Positions 12,001 to 18,064 of a stretch of 36,368 nucleotides of DNA are shown in pieces. Under the pieces are notes generated by a model, which worked only from the letters and a program-made list of their open reading frames with translations, was not told the origin of the DNA and did not search any database. Source of the DNA: a virus. The stretch is taken from the IMG/VR virus record IMGVR_UViG_3300022937_000060, positions 1-36,368 of that record; one strand, written 5' to 3'. The first letter of the stretch is position 1. Each line of letters begins with the position of its first letter. Made by a program: the position numbers and the translations under genes.

Positions 12001-12478
12001 CAGGAATTTCTTGTGGACCATTTGCTAACCAGTAATATTCACGGAAGTTGGTAAACTTGTCAAAGTTTATATGTGGATCCCATGCATAAAATTCTTGGCT
12101 GTTTAATTTACTGTGATCTTTTGTAGTTGATCTAAACGCAGTAAGTTGACCAATGTAGTCATTGTAGTCTTTGTAAAACTCTACATTGCCTATATTGTCT
12201 TTGATTACAACAGCAGGTTCTAACTGATAATTTTCTCTATTTGTGCTAACATCTGCAAGATATGTATCTGTAGATTTTACAGCCTTTGCTTCTCTACGTC
12301 CGGCAAAAGCATTGATTTTTTCTACAACACCGGGTGTTGTAACTTGATCTAATGTACTTCCTAAAAACTTTTTGTTAGCTTCAGTTCTAAAGTATCGAGG
12401 CAAAAAGTTAGCACTAGAAGGATTCTTTGAATCACCGGCTGGCAAAGGATATTCGTTCTGCTCGTCGTTATATGCCAT
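1..12478 (-). CDS. Giant virion structural protein, C-terminus outside window
   Basis: The minus-strand frame starts at ATG 12478 and looks open to base 1, giving at least 4159 codons with no stop in the stretches I checked. The start overlaps the gp6 stop (TAATG), and a GGAGG ribosome site lies in the end of gp6 (12488-12492). The protein begins MAYNDEQNEYPLP. Near residues 197-216 it has LYRGQTYRF followed by TPGHP, a motif I associate with giant structural proteins of marine T4-like phages. Residues about 2110-2740 hold repeated FG-GAP-like beta-propeller blades, and near residue 3613 there is an FTGNGASTDF segment of the kind common in phage tail structural proteins. The position right after gp6 is that of the wedge protein gp7 in T4 (about 1030 residues), so it may replace or extend gp7. 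It is probably a baseplate, tail-fibre or host-contact protein. The structural role is fairly sure; the exact role is inference. Confidence 0.85.
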   Translation of the reverse strand, partial: MAYNDEQNEYPLPAGDSKNPSSANFLPRYFRTEANKKFLGSTLDQVTTPGVVEKINAFAGRREAKAVKSTDTYLADVSTNRENYQLEPAVVIKDNIGNVEFYKDYNDYIGQLTAFRSTTKDHSKLNSQEFYAWDPHINFDKFTNFREYYWLANGPQEIPVRGQSLEVRSTYTISTVVDDDNTAYVFTPNGFSRNPSLKLYRGQTYRFEIDTPGHPIGIAISRAFQPGLDNVDSSLITTLFEDGVEITPNDTDTLKEREYAIKEGFVEKGVLEFTVPMNAPETLYYISQNNINTSGVFNIYDIEENSEINVEDEILGKKTYRTSDGWDFSNGMKVYFQGNVTPASYDNGLFYVEGVGEAIKLVPLTDLAVPAIFTQDTLVPFDTNGFDRVPFGDAKSFAGTKDYICMNRADESRNGWARYNRWFHKDVIEESARINNQETGLDESLRAKRPIIEFEANLRLYNHGSTAKTYVDLVDTFTSDVFSNIEGQSGYNIDGIDLVEGMRVLFTADPDPLVNGKIYEVTFILHTNTTQISLVETEDTDPELDQTVLVKDGNKNAGRMFWYNGTEWKIAQDKTALNQAPRFDLFDNSGYSIGDEDYYPSNNFEGNRLFAYRVGTGANDSELGFPLAYKNINNVGDIVFDFPLLTQSYEYEQNNVVYTQPSDELFLKKNKSNGVYYVNAWTKANELSSQYVIRKYTGDDIVNRFPIDVYNNSANLTDLVCKVYVNNQFKIQGVDWNFVDDNNVRKINLVQELSAEDVCIIKTKSSADKTSVGHYEIPYNLERNPLNNNITEFTLGQVNDHVEGLIAEVPAFNGKQPGRGNLRDLGEVAKYGRKFVQHSGPINLPLYHLTDKNANIVKAVRFAKTEYSKFKREFLSVAKASTFVGPVKEHVDLLLQELTKNKTKTMPFYSTDMIGFGGAKLLEYTVLDNRNRYYALSKVFNIRQLTKKAVYVYLNDAQLTYGTDYTFTENGFIDITAANENGDVIKIYEYENTEGSFLPPTPTKLGMYPAYEPELQTDNSYSTTTKVIRGHDGSLSVAYNDYRDDLLLELEKRIYNNLKVVYDENVFNIHDYIEGIYRNSNVPKESMDRILISDFVAWLPLVGNPDYTTNEFVTQGDGFTYNYSRSISATGEKLPGYWRAVYKQAYDTDRPHMTPWEMLGFSVKPTWWETQYGPAPYTSDNLIMWKDLELGLVKEPGKAAYVKKKYVRPQLTKHLPVNQFGQLVDPLASGFAKEFSYAMMRNDGFKFGDEAPIETAWRRSSDYAFSLLVAMIINRPAQVFAIGFDRSRTSRNIAGNYVYNGKKAIRAKDLIFPKTKTNGKVNQTLGLINYIENYLQTNITANYEKYIDRLKTINSQIGLKLGGFADKSKLKLVLDSRTPLNQGNVFVPQENYQIFLNTSSAQEIVSYSGVIIEKIGRGYKISGYDKEDPYFEYYKPIESANDIGINVGGISDSFLDWDENKQVVAGKIVKYSNRFYRANENHITGAEFDSTLYSALKELPIAGGANAVLRRRFESVKSTIDYGTILTKSQEVVDFLLGYEQSLLELGFSFEYNNRETETIEDFRLATKEFLFWTTQNWAANSVIVLSPGANTVEFNRDYFVVDDVFDNFYGLDVLKADTGKLRTSYTNIIRDNTNRFGIAPKNNAEGIFFIKLPLVQKEHVVLIDNTTVFNDTIYDPEPGYRQERIKVVGYRTDDWNGSLNIPGFTYDEALVTEWESWKDYYIGELVKYKQFYYTAVVTHSGTEEFNFSNWNVLSERPKSSLKPNWDYRANQFTDFYDLDTDNFDSEQQRLAQHLIGYQKRQYLENIINDDVSQYKFYQGMIQDKGTKNALTKLFDKLGSADKDSLEFFEEWAIRTGQYGATDAFDEVEYQLDEKQFRIEPQTVELVNTVDNTRTDLVYQYPKAKVYLKNNDYDHAPFPVADNLEEYTKTAGYVALDQVNFIARSLKDVLSFNINSIDLNKYIWVPEVQQSWSVYKHIQSPVRIVRIDKTDIGFTATFDRAVPFSVGEIIGINNVNDDVNGFWTARDVSLNVVEFYSNKDIGEEGIDLSDSTLGIVSQLNGRRLNNITDINSLLIDYDVTENDRLWLDDNGTGKSEVIDNARIFNLQAEIPNEEGLVDVGYGTSFAASGSNQVLAVGMPGAGLNGRVAVYTRLSESLEYTLLQTLEIDGIKTQAIESIINSNPGVITTPIAHGIREGEKILISNATGITALNDNYYYAKPTTTTAFEIYTDKALTNPVDTTALGTHDVNSGTLTVGTLYDIGSGFGTSVDVTENGQYIIVGAPNASDVRSKYVGEYDGTASYLQYDIVSDRGTLWQALRDTPAGVADSTISTLSQDWELVDVLTADQSAYLSNLQNQGVIHVYKKDVTAYKLEATILSPVARSGEQFGIAIKSAFTSDLVHKFYVRSLADNGRIYFLENSLANVNIFNYSRDPNYKGTFDPLKTYYEGEIVFAGYILYKATTNVFGSSGILPGVDSEWQQLDQYIDYVGFVPNLGDVTETESDSVGLGTASDIGKSFDVSKDGNVIAIAGYLDATGINRVSVYRFNNNDGRYVYESNIDGDVAAEDDFAYSLAVSDDGKDIAIGAIGSDFTGLNNGKVYLYRYNFDSENPLFELQQELYSPKGQQNEYFGYSLDFSKNKLAIMSTNGDNIAEMTFDSNLTQFDNSATAFRDRVVDNGQVYIFENYNDTWIYAEKMRYLRDTSKALFPSVKIVDNHIIVGQPGSMFTNSLGLDTNVGFVVDFRAQKNTNAWTSNSLIQDYVDLSQIKNVFLYDKTNGDLVTYLDYIDPVQGKIAGPAEQELSFKLYYDPAVYNIGSTNTGNKTPWDSRYVGKLWWDLSTIKWFNTRQRGLEYKTNNWNTPLPSFEVDVYEWVESDLLPSEWDDIADTVEGLADGVSGTTKYNDDSYVVADVYDAVTGTFSNKYYYWVKNKRTLPAVDTRSISAYDVTLLIQDPAGQGYRFVAFYENNKFGLYNVRNLIKDENIILHVEWKKFETENNIHSEYQLLTEGVATSKPNADIVQKWIDSLVGYDKNSNQLPDIDISIPRRYGVLNTPNQSMFINRTEALKQVVERVNGVLADNLIVDDFSLSGLQKADPMPSIYSNDYDVKIASENLLRFVPVARIETATLTPTIIDGRIKSVTITNPGRGYVDPSYTEGSVRKGPTVDIRGTGTGAKIQLYINNLGQVTSAVVEKEGKNYSDNTLLIVRRFTVLVENDSNIGGFWALYNYTPEQKEWSVERIQSYDTTLYWQYTDWYAEGYDETTAINHLVPGSYALEATNDLIGEVVKIENIGSGGWLLLEKIDNLPEVDYTVNYKTIGRQNGTIQLSKLLYQNQTSGFDNQVFDAYLYDREPVNEIRNIMLALQNQIFVDQLEVEWNKLFFASIRYALSEQVNIDWVFKTSFVKAKHNVGELQQKITFKNDNLPNYEDYVNEVKPYKTKVREYVSSYQKTEPTQTSVTDFDLQPRYDEVEGRIVAERTSVFNSEVQTYSPFVETYPQKHWLDNVGFEITEFKIYDGGTGWTDGPNVTVSGGGGPTLKGRATLAGDVVNFIDVDVKGAKYITAPTVTFDGTQSEEGTPARAYAIIGNSKAKATHMLMKFDRVSGNLVFTDLHVPTETFTGNGASTDFVLKWPIDTRVSKIKVTVDGVESLSSEFTPSNKEDTSTGYTRKLGVISFAEPPATGAVVIVDYYRNASMLTAADRITYFYKPTDGMPGNDLAQVMDGIDYGGVQIDTISFGNTLGFDTDGFGVNSFDTYDSAFDDEIFVLDGSTNVLDLATPLEANVTYNIYFKSVAAPKSESPIRLDSDSWPTADEKLPFAVMGPINGDGITTSIVLSDILEEYNILDDIPYVANQAGDTIIIRKESSDGTTTPDFTNFDVELRGGDFALSTATGVQAGDITVDGDGFVTPTTSKGPEEQVPGQLVDALDITVYNRVQDGQGVITVHNFTTDDATLEYALSGTAKSQSNVIAKLDYEILDPSLYTIDWKTNTFQFADSTPLVANKNLNIILIDNNGLDVIDSDRIVAIDQSTRLHTDIKYDTNYSLFVTRNGNVELATPLNVNGNLFIELTTKSQIGDIFDYTVYNSTTPDFSQIVVDESFVPDGVKNYHIFRTGANPQAEVLLPYNREPLANNIVVQVNNKILNPGYRKKIIIGTDRSFAIDKW
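4260..6140 (-). repeat. FG-GAP-like beta-propeller blades inside the giant protein
   Basis: Translated on the minus strand, about seven segments share a pattern of F-G-x-S-hydrophobic-x-V-x-x-(D/N)-G followed by a hydrophobic strand and (V/I)-G-A/G-P. Approximate positions are 6135, 5710, 5330, 4950, 4790, 4590 and 4370. Clear examples read FGTSVDVTENGQYIIVGAP and FAYSLAVSDDGKDIAIGA. This resembles integrin-type FG-GAP repeats, which form seven-bladed propellers and often bind ligands or sugars. Blade spacing is uneven (roughly 125 residues for the first blades, 50-75 for the later ones), so other material is inserted between early blades. Confidence 0.6.
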
Positions 12479-15400
12479 TAATAATCGCCTCCAATAATAA
12501 TTGTGCTTGCTTCTTCACTGCTTTGTACACCTGTGTTTAATACTTCATCGCTTGTTACAACATTACCTGTTGCTTTAAGTCTATTTGCTGTAATTGCATC
12601 AATAATTTCTACATCTTCAACTGTTGCAGCACTGATAAAGATTTCGTCATTTTCACTTTTTATTTCATACATGCTACCAAAACTTTGTGATTCTTGTCTA
12701 GGAACAAGTACAATACTGCTTAAATCAGGTGAAACTTGTTTAACAATATAGGCTGCTAATTCGCTAAAATAAAATGTTTCTCCAAAATCCCAGTTTTCTA
12801 ATGCAAAGAATTCGTTCACTGCATCAATTACTCTTGCTTTAATATCATTGTCATTTACAACTCTACCAGGATTTTTTACAATCTTAAATACTGCTTGCAA
12901 ATTGTTACTCGCTTTACTACCAAAAAGTGGTTTGTATTTTACAGGATGATAAATTACTTCATCACTGATACTTTTAATTTGTGTTATATCTGCACCGTAA
13001 CTTTGGAACAGGCTGTCACTACTCGGAGGTAAAACTACTTCAGTTAATTCTCCGCTTAAATATTTTCTATAATTTGTATCATATGTTTTTGTTAACATAT
13101 AAACGTCCATTATATTACTGCTGCTTGGATCAATTCTGCGATTTTCGTTTGCAGCATGACTATATCCAAAGCGTATTTTATCTCTACCTGTATAAACTTT
13201 GTAATTAGTGTTTAACACAAATTGATTTGCTGTTAAGTCTACGGTATAAAAAATATCTTTTTTATAATTGTAAATTATTGTACCATCTGCATAAGTTGTA
13301 ATAGCATTTGGATCTCCAAGTGCAGGCACTACAATGTTTTCAGATTCTGCATCAACATAATCATATACTTCTGTACCATTACGAGTATATTTTTTTGCAA
13401 ATATGTATTTTGTAGTTGTAGACACTGTAGGCTCAACCACCCTTCTAAATACATCAGGATTATCAATAACACCATCATCATCGCTGTCAAAGAATCCAAC
13501 TTCTAATTTTTTATTGTCAACATAACCGTCAACATCTCTATATTCTTTTACAACTTGCCATGTCCAGTCTTGTGTAAAAGCATTAAGACTATCAGGTTGA
13601 TTGTTGTTGCTTAAAATTGTAATTGTGTCTTTTACAATTTTTCCTGTTTTGCTGTCGTATATTCTATCAGTGCTATCATGATAAAAACGTATTTCATCAT
13701 CACTTTCAAAAACATAACGGTAAGAACGTGTTGTTACTGTATATTTTTCACCATTGGTTTCGAATAGCATCAACCAACTAGCATCCAACTGTTGATTAGT
13801 GTTATCACCTTGCTTACCTAAACTAAAGTCTGCTGATGCATTTAGGTTTGTATTCAATATCAATTTCCATTGACGTAAATCAACATCATAACGCAAACCA
13901 AAAGTTTTATAAGCAAATACTTGGTCTACAAGTTGTACAGTTACATCATTTGTTAATGCACCTACAATAGGAGAAATAATTTCAGCAACTTGTACAGTTG
14001 ATGGAATATAATCATTAAATGTAATAGGTCCTAAACCAGTTGTACCATCAATTTCAGTACCACCTTCAACAACACTGATTACTTTACTCCAAATATATTC
14101 CTTATCTCCGGAGGCAGTAGGAGAACCTTCTTTTAGTTTATTGTCTTTGTCAAAACAATATCCTGAAGGAGGTGTAAATTTAATCAATGCTTCTGGTTCA
14201 ATATACTTGGGTAAACCCTGTGTAAACGAGCTTACAGTTACAGGCAAACTGTACAAATCAGTAAAATAACCAGTTGTAATGTTTGTTCCTGATGTAGTTT
14301 GATTCCAAGTAATGTTTAGATTAGCAATACTGGTTTTTCGAGGAAACTTTTCATAGTAAAAATTCTTTACACTTGCTGTTTTAATTTTTGGTACAATTAA
14401 ATTGTTAATTGCTGCTTCAATATCAGTTTTTGTAATAAATTCAAAACTATCTAAATCTTGATATTCTTCAGCAAATACTACACCATCTGAACCATACATC
14501 AAAGTATTGCTATATTTTCCTGTAGCATCACGTAAATCATAATATCTACTAATACCACTGCTGGTTCTATTGATAGCTTTGGTTTTAATAATCTGTTGGT
14601 TTACACCTAGTGTACCGATATTATAATCTTCACCTGTGATTAATCTATTTTGTGTGTAATATGTGCTTGGAGCAGTACTCTTAATACTTTCGTTGCTTTC
14701 ACTTACACTAGAATTTTCAACAACACTTTTTAGTTCAAGGACTAAGTTCAATGTTTGTTGTTTGTTAGATCTGTCAATGTAAGGTATTTGTACATTGATA
14801 CCAATCAAATCAGATGGATTAATTCTATAATCTAGGTTTTTGCTTGTTCTATAATAAACTTTGAATTTGCCTTTTGGAATATTACCAAAAACACCATCGC
14901 TGAATATCAAACTAATTCTATCTTCAATTCTTGTTTGTACAGCATAAATGTCACGTATACCTTTTGATACGCTGTTGTAAATTATATTGTTACCTTCAAC
15001 AGAATCTACTCTAGTCCACAGTGATTCTTCATTGTTTTGTTTATCAAGTTTATACAGCCATACGTCTGAATTATTGATATTATCAGTATCAATGTTAACT
15101 ACTGTATTTGGCGCATTGTTTGTTATATCAAAAACATTGTTTTTTAGAGACCCTTGTCTAAAATGCATAAAGAAACCACTGTTGCTTGATCCTGCGCCTT
15201 GGCCGTTATCTCTATAAACAAATGCCATTTTATTACCTGGTAGAGGATCTTCTTCTACTAGTGTATTTGTATCTGTGTCAATACCTGTACTTACAATTTC
15301 AAACGCAGTGCTTACACTGTTAATCTGTTTACTAAAAGTAAAACTAGGAATATCTGTATTTGTACCGTTGAATCTATATTGTTCTGTAACAACACCGTTA

Positions 15401-15936
15401 ATAGATGCTTTTTTAATAGGTCTTCCAAAAGCAGTGTTAACAGGCAAAGACGCATTTAATACTTTGATAAACTGCTCATACCAATTAGGGTTAGTACCAT
15501 CATTCCAAATAATACTTTGATTTGACAAGTTGTTACCATTACTATCAATAACTTCTTCTGTTGTGCTAACACTTTCAATTTTTAACAAACCGTTTGCGGC
15601 TTGATTTCTTTTTGGATTGTAACTTATTAGTCTTGCAAGACGCAAAATACTCTCTCTGCGTTCTGCAACTTCAATAAAATTTTCACGTGCATTTAAGTCA
15701 GTACGGAAAGCAAGGTTTTGACCAAGGAAAGCAATAAGGTCGATCAGTGCAAGATATTCACTGCTTTCAATGTAGTCATTAAAATCCTCAGGATAATTTT
15801 GACGTATGTAATTGATCATTGTACGTCTAAGATTATCAAAGTCATAACTTTGAAAATCAGCGTACTTGAAACTCTGATATATTGTTTTCCAATCTTCTGC
15901 TAAGAGAAGTCTATTTTGACGTTCTGTACTTGACAT
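12478..15936 (-). CDS. gp6: Baseplate wedge protein gp6
   Basis: This 1152-residue protein is the gp6 wedge subunit, which forms the continuous ring of the T4 baseplate together with gp53 and gp25. The N-terminal 110 residues are typical of the marine gp6 family: YADFQSYDFDNLRRTMINYI, then an aliphatic LIDLIAFLGQNLAFR helix and a segment with RRESILRLARLISYNPKR. The C-terminal part has the baseplate-J-like stretch around VVNDNDIKARVIDAVNEFF. T4 gp6 is about 660 residues, so this one is much longer, with extra material in the middle. It starts at ATG 15936 with a GAGGA site 8 nt upstream. A CATAAATA late promoter lies at 15960-15967. It is followed with a 1-nt overlap by the giant structural gene, so the two are translationally coupled. 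Confidence 0.92.
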   Translation of the reverse strand: MSSTERQNRLLLAEDWKTIYQSFKYADFQSYDFDNLRRTMINYIRQNYPEDFNDYIESSEYLALIDLIAFLGQNLAFRTDLNARENFIEVAERRESILRLARLISYNPKRNQAANGLLKIESVSTTEEVIDSNGNNLSNQSIIWNDGTNPNWYEQFIKVLNASLPVNTAFGRPIKKASINGVVTEQYRFNGTNTDIPSFTFSKQINSVSTAFEIVSTGIDTDTNTLVEEDPLPGNKMAFVYRDNGQGAGSSNSGFFMHFRQGSLKNNVFDITNNAPNTVVNIDTDNINNSDVWLYKLDKQNNEESLWTRVDSVEGNNIIYNSVSKGIRDIYAVQTRIEDRISLIFSDGVFGNIPKGKFKVYYRTSKNLDYRINPSDLIGINVQIPYIDRSNKQQTLNLVLELKSVVENSSVSESNESIKSTAPSTYYTQNRLITGEDYNIGTLGVNQQIIKTKAINRTSSGISRYYDLRDATGKYSNTLMYGSDGVVFAEEYQDLDSFEFITKTDIEAAINNLIVPKIKTASVKNFYYEKFPRKTSIANLNITWNQTTSGTNITTGYFTDLYSLPVTVSSFTQGLPKYIEPEALIKFTPPSGYCFDKDNKLKEGSPTASGDKEYIWSKVISVVEGGTEIDGTTGLGPITFNDYIPSTVQVAEIISPIVGALTNDVTVQLVDQVFAYKTFGLRYDVDLRQWKLILNTNLNASADFSLGKQGDNTNQQLDASWLMLFETNGEKYTVTTRSYRYVFESDDEIRFYHDSTDRIYDSKTGKIVKDTITILSNNNQPDSLNAFTQDWTWQVVKEYRDVDGYVDNKKLEVGFFDSDDDGVIDNPDVFRRVVEPTVSTTTKYIFAKKYTRNGTEVYDYVDAESENIVVPALGDPNAITTYADGTIIYNYKKDIFYTVDLTANQFVLNTNYKVYTGRDKIRFGYSHAANENRRIDPSSSNIMDVYMLTKTYDTNYRKYLSGELTEVVLPPSSDSLFQSYGADITQIKSISDEVIYHPVKYKPLFGSKASNNLQAVFKIVKNPGRVVNDNDIKARVIDAVNEFFALENWDFGETFYFSELAAYIVKQVSPDLSSIVLVPRQESQSFGSMYEIKSENDEIFISAATVEDVEIIDAITANRLKATGNVVTSDEVLNTGVQSSEEASTIIIGGDY

Positions 15937-15959
15937 GTTGCACTGTCCTCACTTTTTAA

Positions 15960-15967
15960 TATTTATG
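15960..15967 (-). promoter_or_regulatory. T4-type late promoter for gp6
   Basis: On the minus strand this reads CATAAATA, one base from the T4 late consensus TATAAATA that gp55 recognises. It sits in the 51-nt gap between gp25 and gp6, 23 nt upstream of the gp6 ATG. No other -10-like motif competes in the gap. Confidence 0.7.
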
Positions 15968-15987
15968 TGATTTAATAAAGTGCGCAG

Positions 15988-16431
15988 TTAAATTAATCCT
16001 GCACTTTGATCGAATTTTAGTCGCATTGTTTCACTAATGCTATAAGGCAAATATGTCAAAGAACAATCAATTTGTATACCACTTTCGTAGGTATCAACTG
16101 TTATACTATCAACACTAACTCTAGGATCATAGTTAATAATATCAGTTACGTTTTGTATAATAGCATCTCTCAATCCATCAGTAAGTGGTTCAAACAAAAT
16201 ATCCCATATAATTGTACCAAAAGTAGGATTTTCTAATTTTTCACCTTGACGTATGTGGAAATGATTAACAATATCTTGCTTAATTAACGAAATATCATAA
16301 AGATTATAACTGCCACGATCTGCATCAACAGTGCTAATACCTCTATATTTTTTACTGCTCACAGGTCCGGTATCGTCATTTGCTGCTTTTACCGTAATGC
16401 TTTTATATAGGGGTTTGTCATTAGTAGCCAT
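15988..16431 (-). CDS. gp25: Baseplate wedge protein gp25
   Basis: This 147-residue protein belongs to the GPW/gp25 family, a small wedge component that nucleates tail sheath assembly in contractile tails and is shared with type VI secretion systems (TssE). The family signature is plain: RQGEKLENPTFGTIIWDILF with the following EPL, at about residues 78-100, then a helix and a beta strand (VSVDSITVDTYESGIQI). The length is close to T4 gp25 (132). It starts at ATG 16431 with TAAGG upstream. It lies between an unknown structural gene and gp6, the order expected for a baseplate wedge operon. Confidence is high from motif and context. Confidence 0.93.
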   Translation of the reverse strand: MATNDKPLYKSITVKAANDDTGPVSSKKYRGISTVDADRGSYNLYDISLIKQDIVNHFHIRQGEKLENPTFGTIIWDILFEPLTDGLRDAIIQNVTDIINYDPRVSVDSITVDTYESGIQIDCSLTYLPYSISETMRLKFDQSAGLI

Positions 16432-16443
16432 AACGTATTTACC

Positions 16444-18039
16444 TTACAGTCCATCCATGGTATATCGACTTTTACTACTACGATAAAACGTTAAAAATCT
16501 ATTTGCTAAGTCTTGTATTGTTTGTGCTTCTGCTGCACTTATTTGAACAATAAAGTTTCTTGTTTCAGGAGTAACCAATTTTTCAAATTCAACATATTCT
16601 CTATATGTAAGATTTGCAAGGATTTGACCAGTTGAACCATAAACTGCAAATTTGCCATCTATTATTCTTTCATATGTTTGAAAACTTTGTAATTGTACAT
16701 CATTTAGCGTATCTTCAAACATATTTGCTGGAGGTGTTATAGCATTGTTTTCAATAACTTTTGTATTGTTAACAGATGCTTGAGCTTGATCAGGATCTCT
16801 AACTAATACAAAGTTACCTTCAGCATTTCTTTGTACGTTTCCTTCCATTTCTCTAGCTGCTCTGCTTGCTGTACTAGCAATATTACTAAATGTTGGATCT
16901 CTTGTTTCACTGTAAGTTCTTTGATGTACTTCTTTAGCTCTTTCTGCAATTTGTCTCAATTGTGCAGAAGGATTATCTGAAAAACTAATAGCTGCTGTGG
17001 CTATTCCTGCGGCAGCAGGTGGTATTCTTGGTACGCCAGGTATGCCTACACGGTTGATTACGTTTGCGCCAACTGCTGCAATAGCACCATCTACACCAGC
17101 TTTTGCTATCGGTGGTAAATTGTTGTAAGCACCACTCAAATTACCTGCAAAATCTCCAATAGCACTGGTCATTCCGCTCAATGCTGGACCAACACCGGGT
17201 ATACTTTGTATAGCATTTCCTAAGCCTGACAATAATCCAGACGCTGCTTGGCCTAATGCATTACTCAAACCTCCAAGTGCATTACTTAAACCTTGACTAA
17301 GTCCGCTAACAAGTCCACCTAAAGCACCGCTTAAAGCTGTACTTCCTAGCAATTGTTGTATAGCACCTCCTAAAAGACCGCCAATACCTTGCGCTAAACT
17401 ACTTAAACTACCTTGTAAACCTTGTAAAAAACTATCAACAGTTATATCAACATCTGCTTGTGTAGGATCTTGAATATTTGTTCTCGCTGGTGAAGGGGCA
17501 TCTGTTGGTAGTGTACCTGCTCGTGTTACACCTGCCCTTCCTGCTGCTGCTGCACCTCCACTTGCACCGCTAGGACTTGCACCACCTAATGCAGGAATTC
17601 CTGGTACTGCTGGTAATTGCACACCTAATTGGCTAGCCATGTTGTTAAGCTGATCAGCAATACCGCTTTGTGCTATTGCTGCATTTAATGCACTGGTTAC
17701 ACCGCCTTCTATTGCACCTCTAAGGCCTCCAGAAAACGCACCTTCTATTGCACCTGCTATACCATTAACTCGTATTAAGTCAACACTGCCAAAATCTTGT
17801 ATTGCACCGGTTAAAGCAGTAGTTGCTTCGCCTAAATTTGCGCTATTAAACACACCAGATACAAATCTATTAATTTCACCTGCTTGTCCAATACCATTTT
17901 CTGTGACAGCCCAAGTTCTTGCACTATCTTGTGCAAAACTAGGAATATCACCATTTTGTTCACGTTCTCTAGCCAGTAGTTGCCTGTGTGCTTCAACTGC
18001 ACTGCGTGGTCTAGTAGACGGAATAGCTGCTGTAGTCAT
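16444..18039 (-). CDS. Gly/Ala-rich virion structural protein, unknown role
   Basis: This 531-residue protein has no T4 counterpart that I recognise. The N-terminus is polar (AHRQLLAREREQNG). Residues about 60-340 are rich in Gly, Ala, Ser and Leu in repeats such as GALGGLVSGLSQGLSNALGG, which suggests a flexible or amphipathic, possibly membrane-active, segment. Residues about 350-531 look like a folded domain, with FEDTLNDVQLQSFQTYERII and FVIQISAAEAQTIQDLANRF. It sits between gp5 and gp25 in the baseplate operon. It has its own consensus late promoter (18057-18064) and an AAGGAG site 6 nt before ATG 18039, so it is very likely a late virion protein. Its function is not known to me. Confidence 0.75.
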   Translation of the reverse strand: MTTAAIPSTRPRSAVEAHRQLLAREREQNGDIPSFAQDSARTWAVTENGIGQAGEINRFVSGVFNSANLGEATTALTGAIQDFGSVDLIRVNGIAGAIEGAFSGGLRGAIEGGVTSALNAAIAQSGIADQLNNMASQLGVQLPAVPGIPALGGASPSGASGGAAAAGRAGVTRAGTLPTDAPSPARTNIQDPTQADVDITVDSFLQGLQGSLSSLAQGIGGLLGGAIQQLLGSTALSGALGGLVSGLSQGLSNALGGLSNALGQAASGLLSGLGNAIQSIPGVGPALSGMTSAIGDFAGNLSGAYNNLPPIAKAGVDGAIAAVGANVINRVGIPGVPRIPPAAAGIATAAISFSDNPSAQLRQIAERAKEVHQRTYSETRDPTFSNIASTASRAAREMEGNVQRNAEGNFVLVRDPDQAQASVNNTKVIENNAITPPANMFEDTLNDVQLQSFQTYERIIDGKFAVYGSTGQILANLTYREYVEFEKLVTPETRNFIVQISAAEAQTIQDLANRFLTFYRSSKSRYTMDGL

Positions 18040-18056
18040 GACCCTCTCCTTATATG

Positions 18057-18064
18057 TATTTATA
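18057..18064 (-). promoter_or_regulatory. Consensus T4 late promoter overlapping gp5 stop
   Basis: The minus strand reads TATAAATA, an exact match to the T4 late promoter consensus. Its TAA is the gp5 stop codon (18060-18062). The next gene starts 18 nt downstream at 18039, with AAGGAG at 18046-18051, so the leader would be only about a dozen nucleotides. Confidence 0.8.

Noticed and set aside
1177-12461. Plus-strand ORFs of 60-150 codons under the giant gene
   Set aside because: They are antisense to a continuous minus-strand coding frame, have unlikely compositions (Ser/Cys/Tyr-rich) and no ribosome sites.
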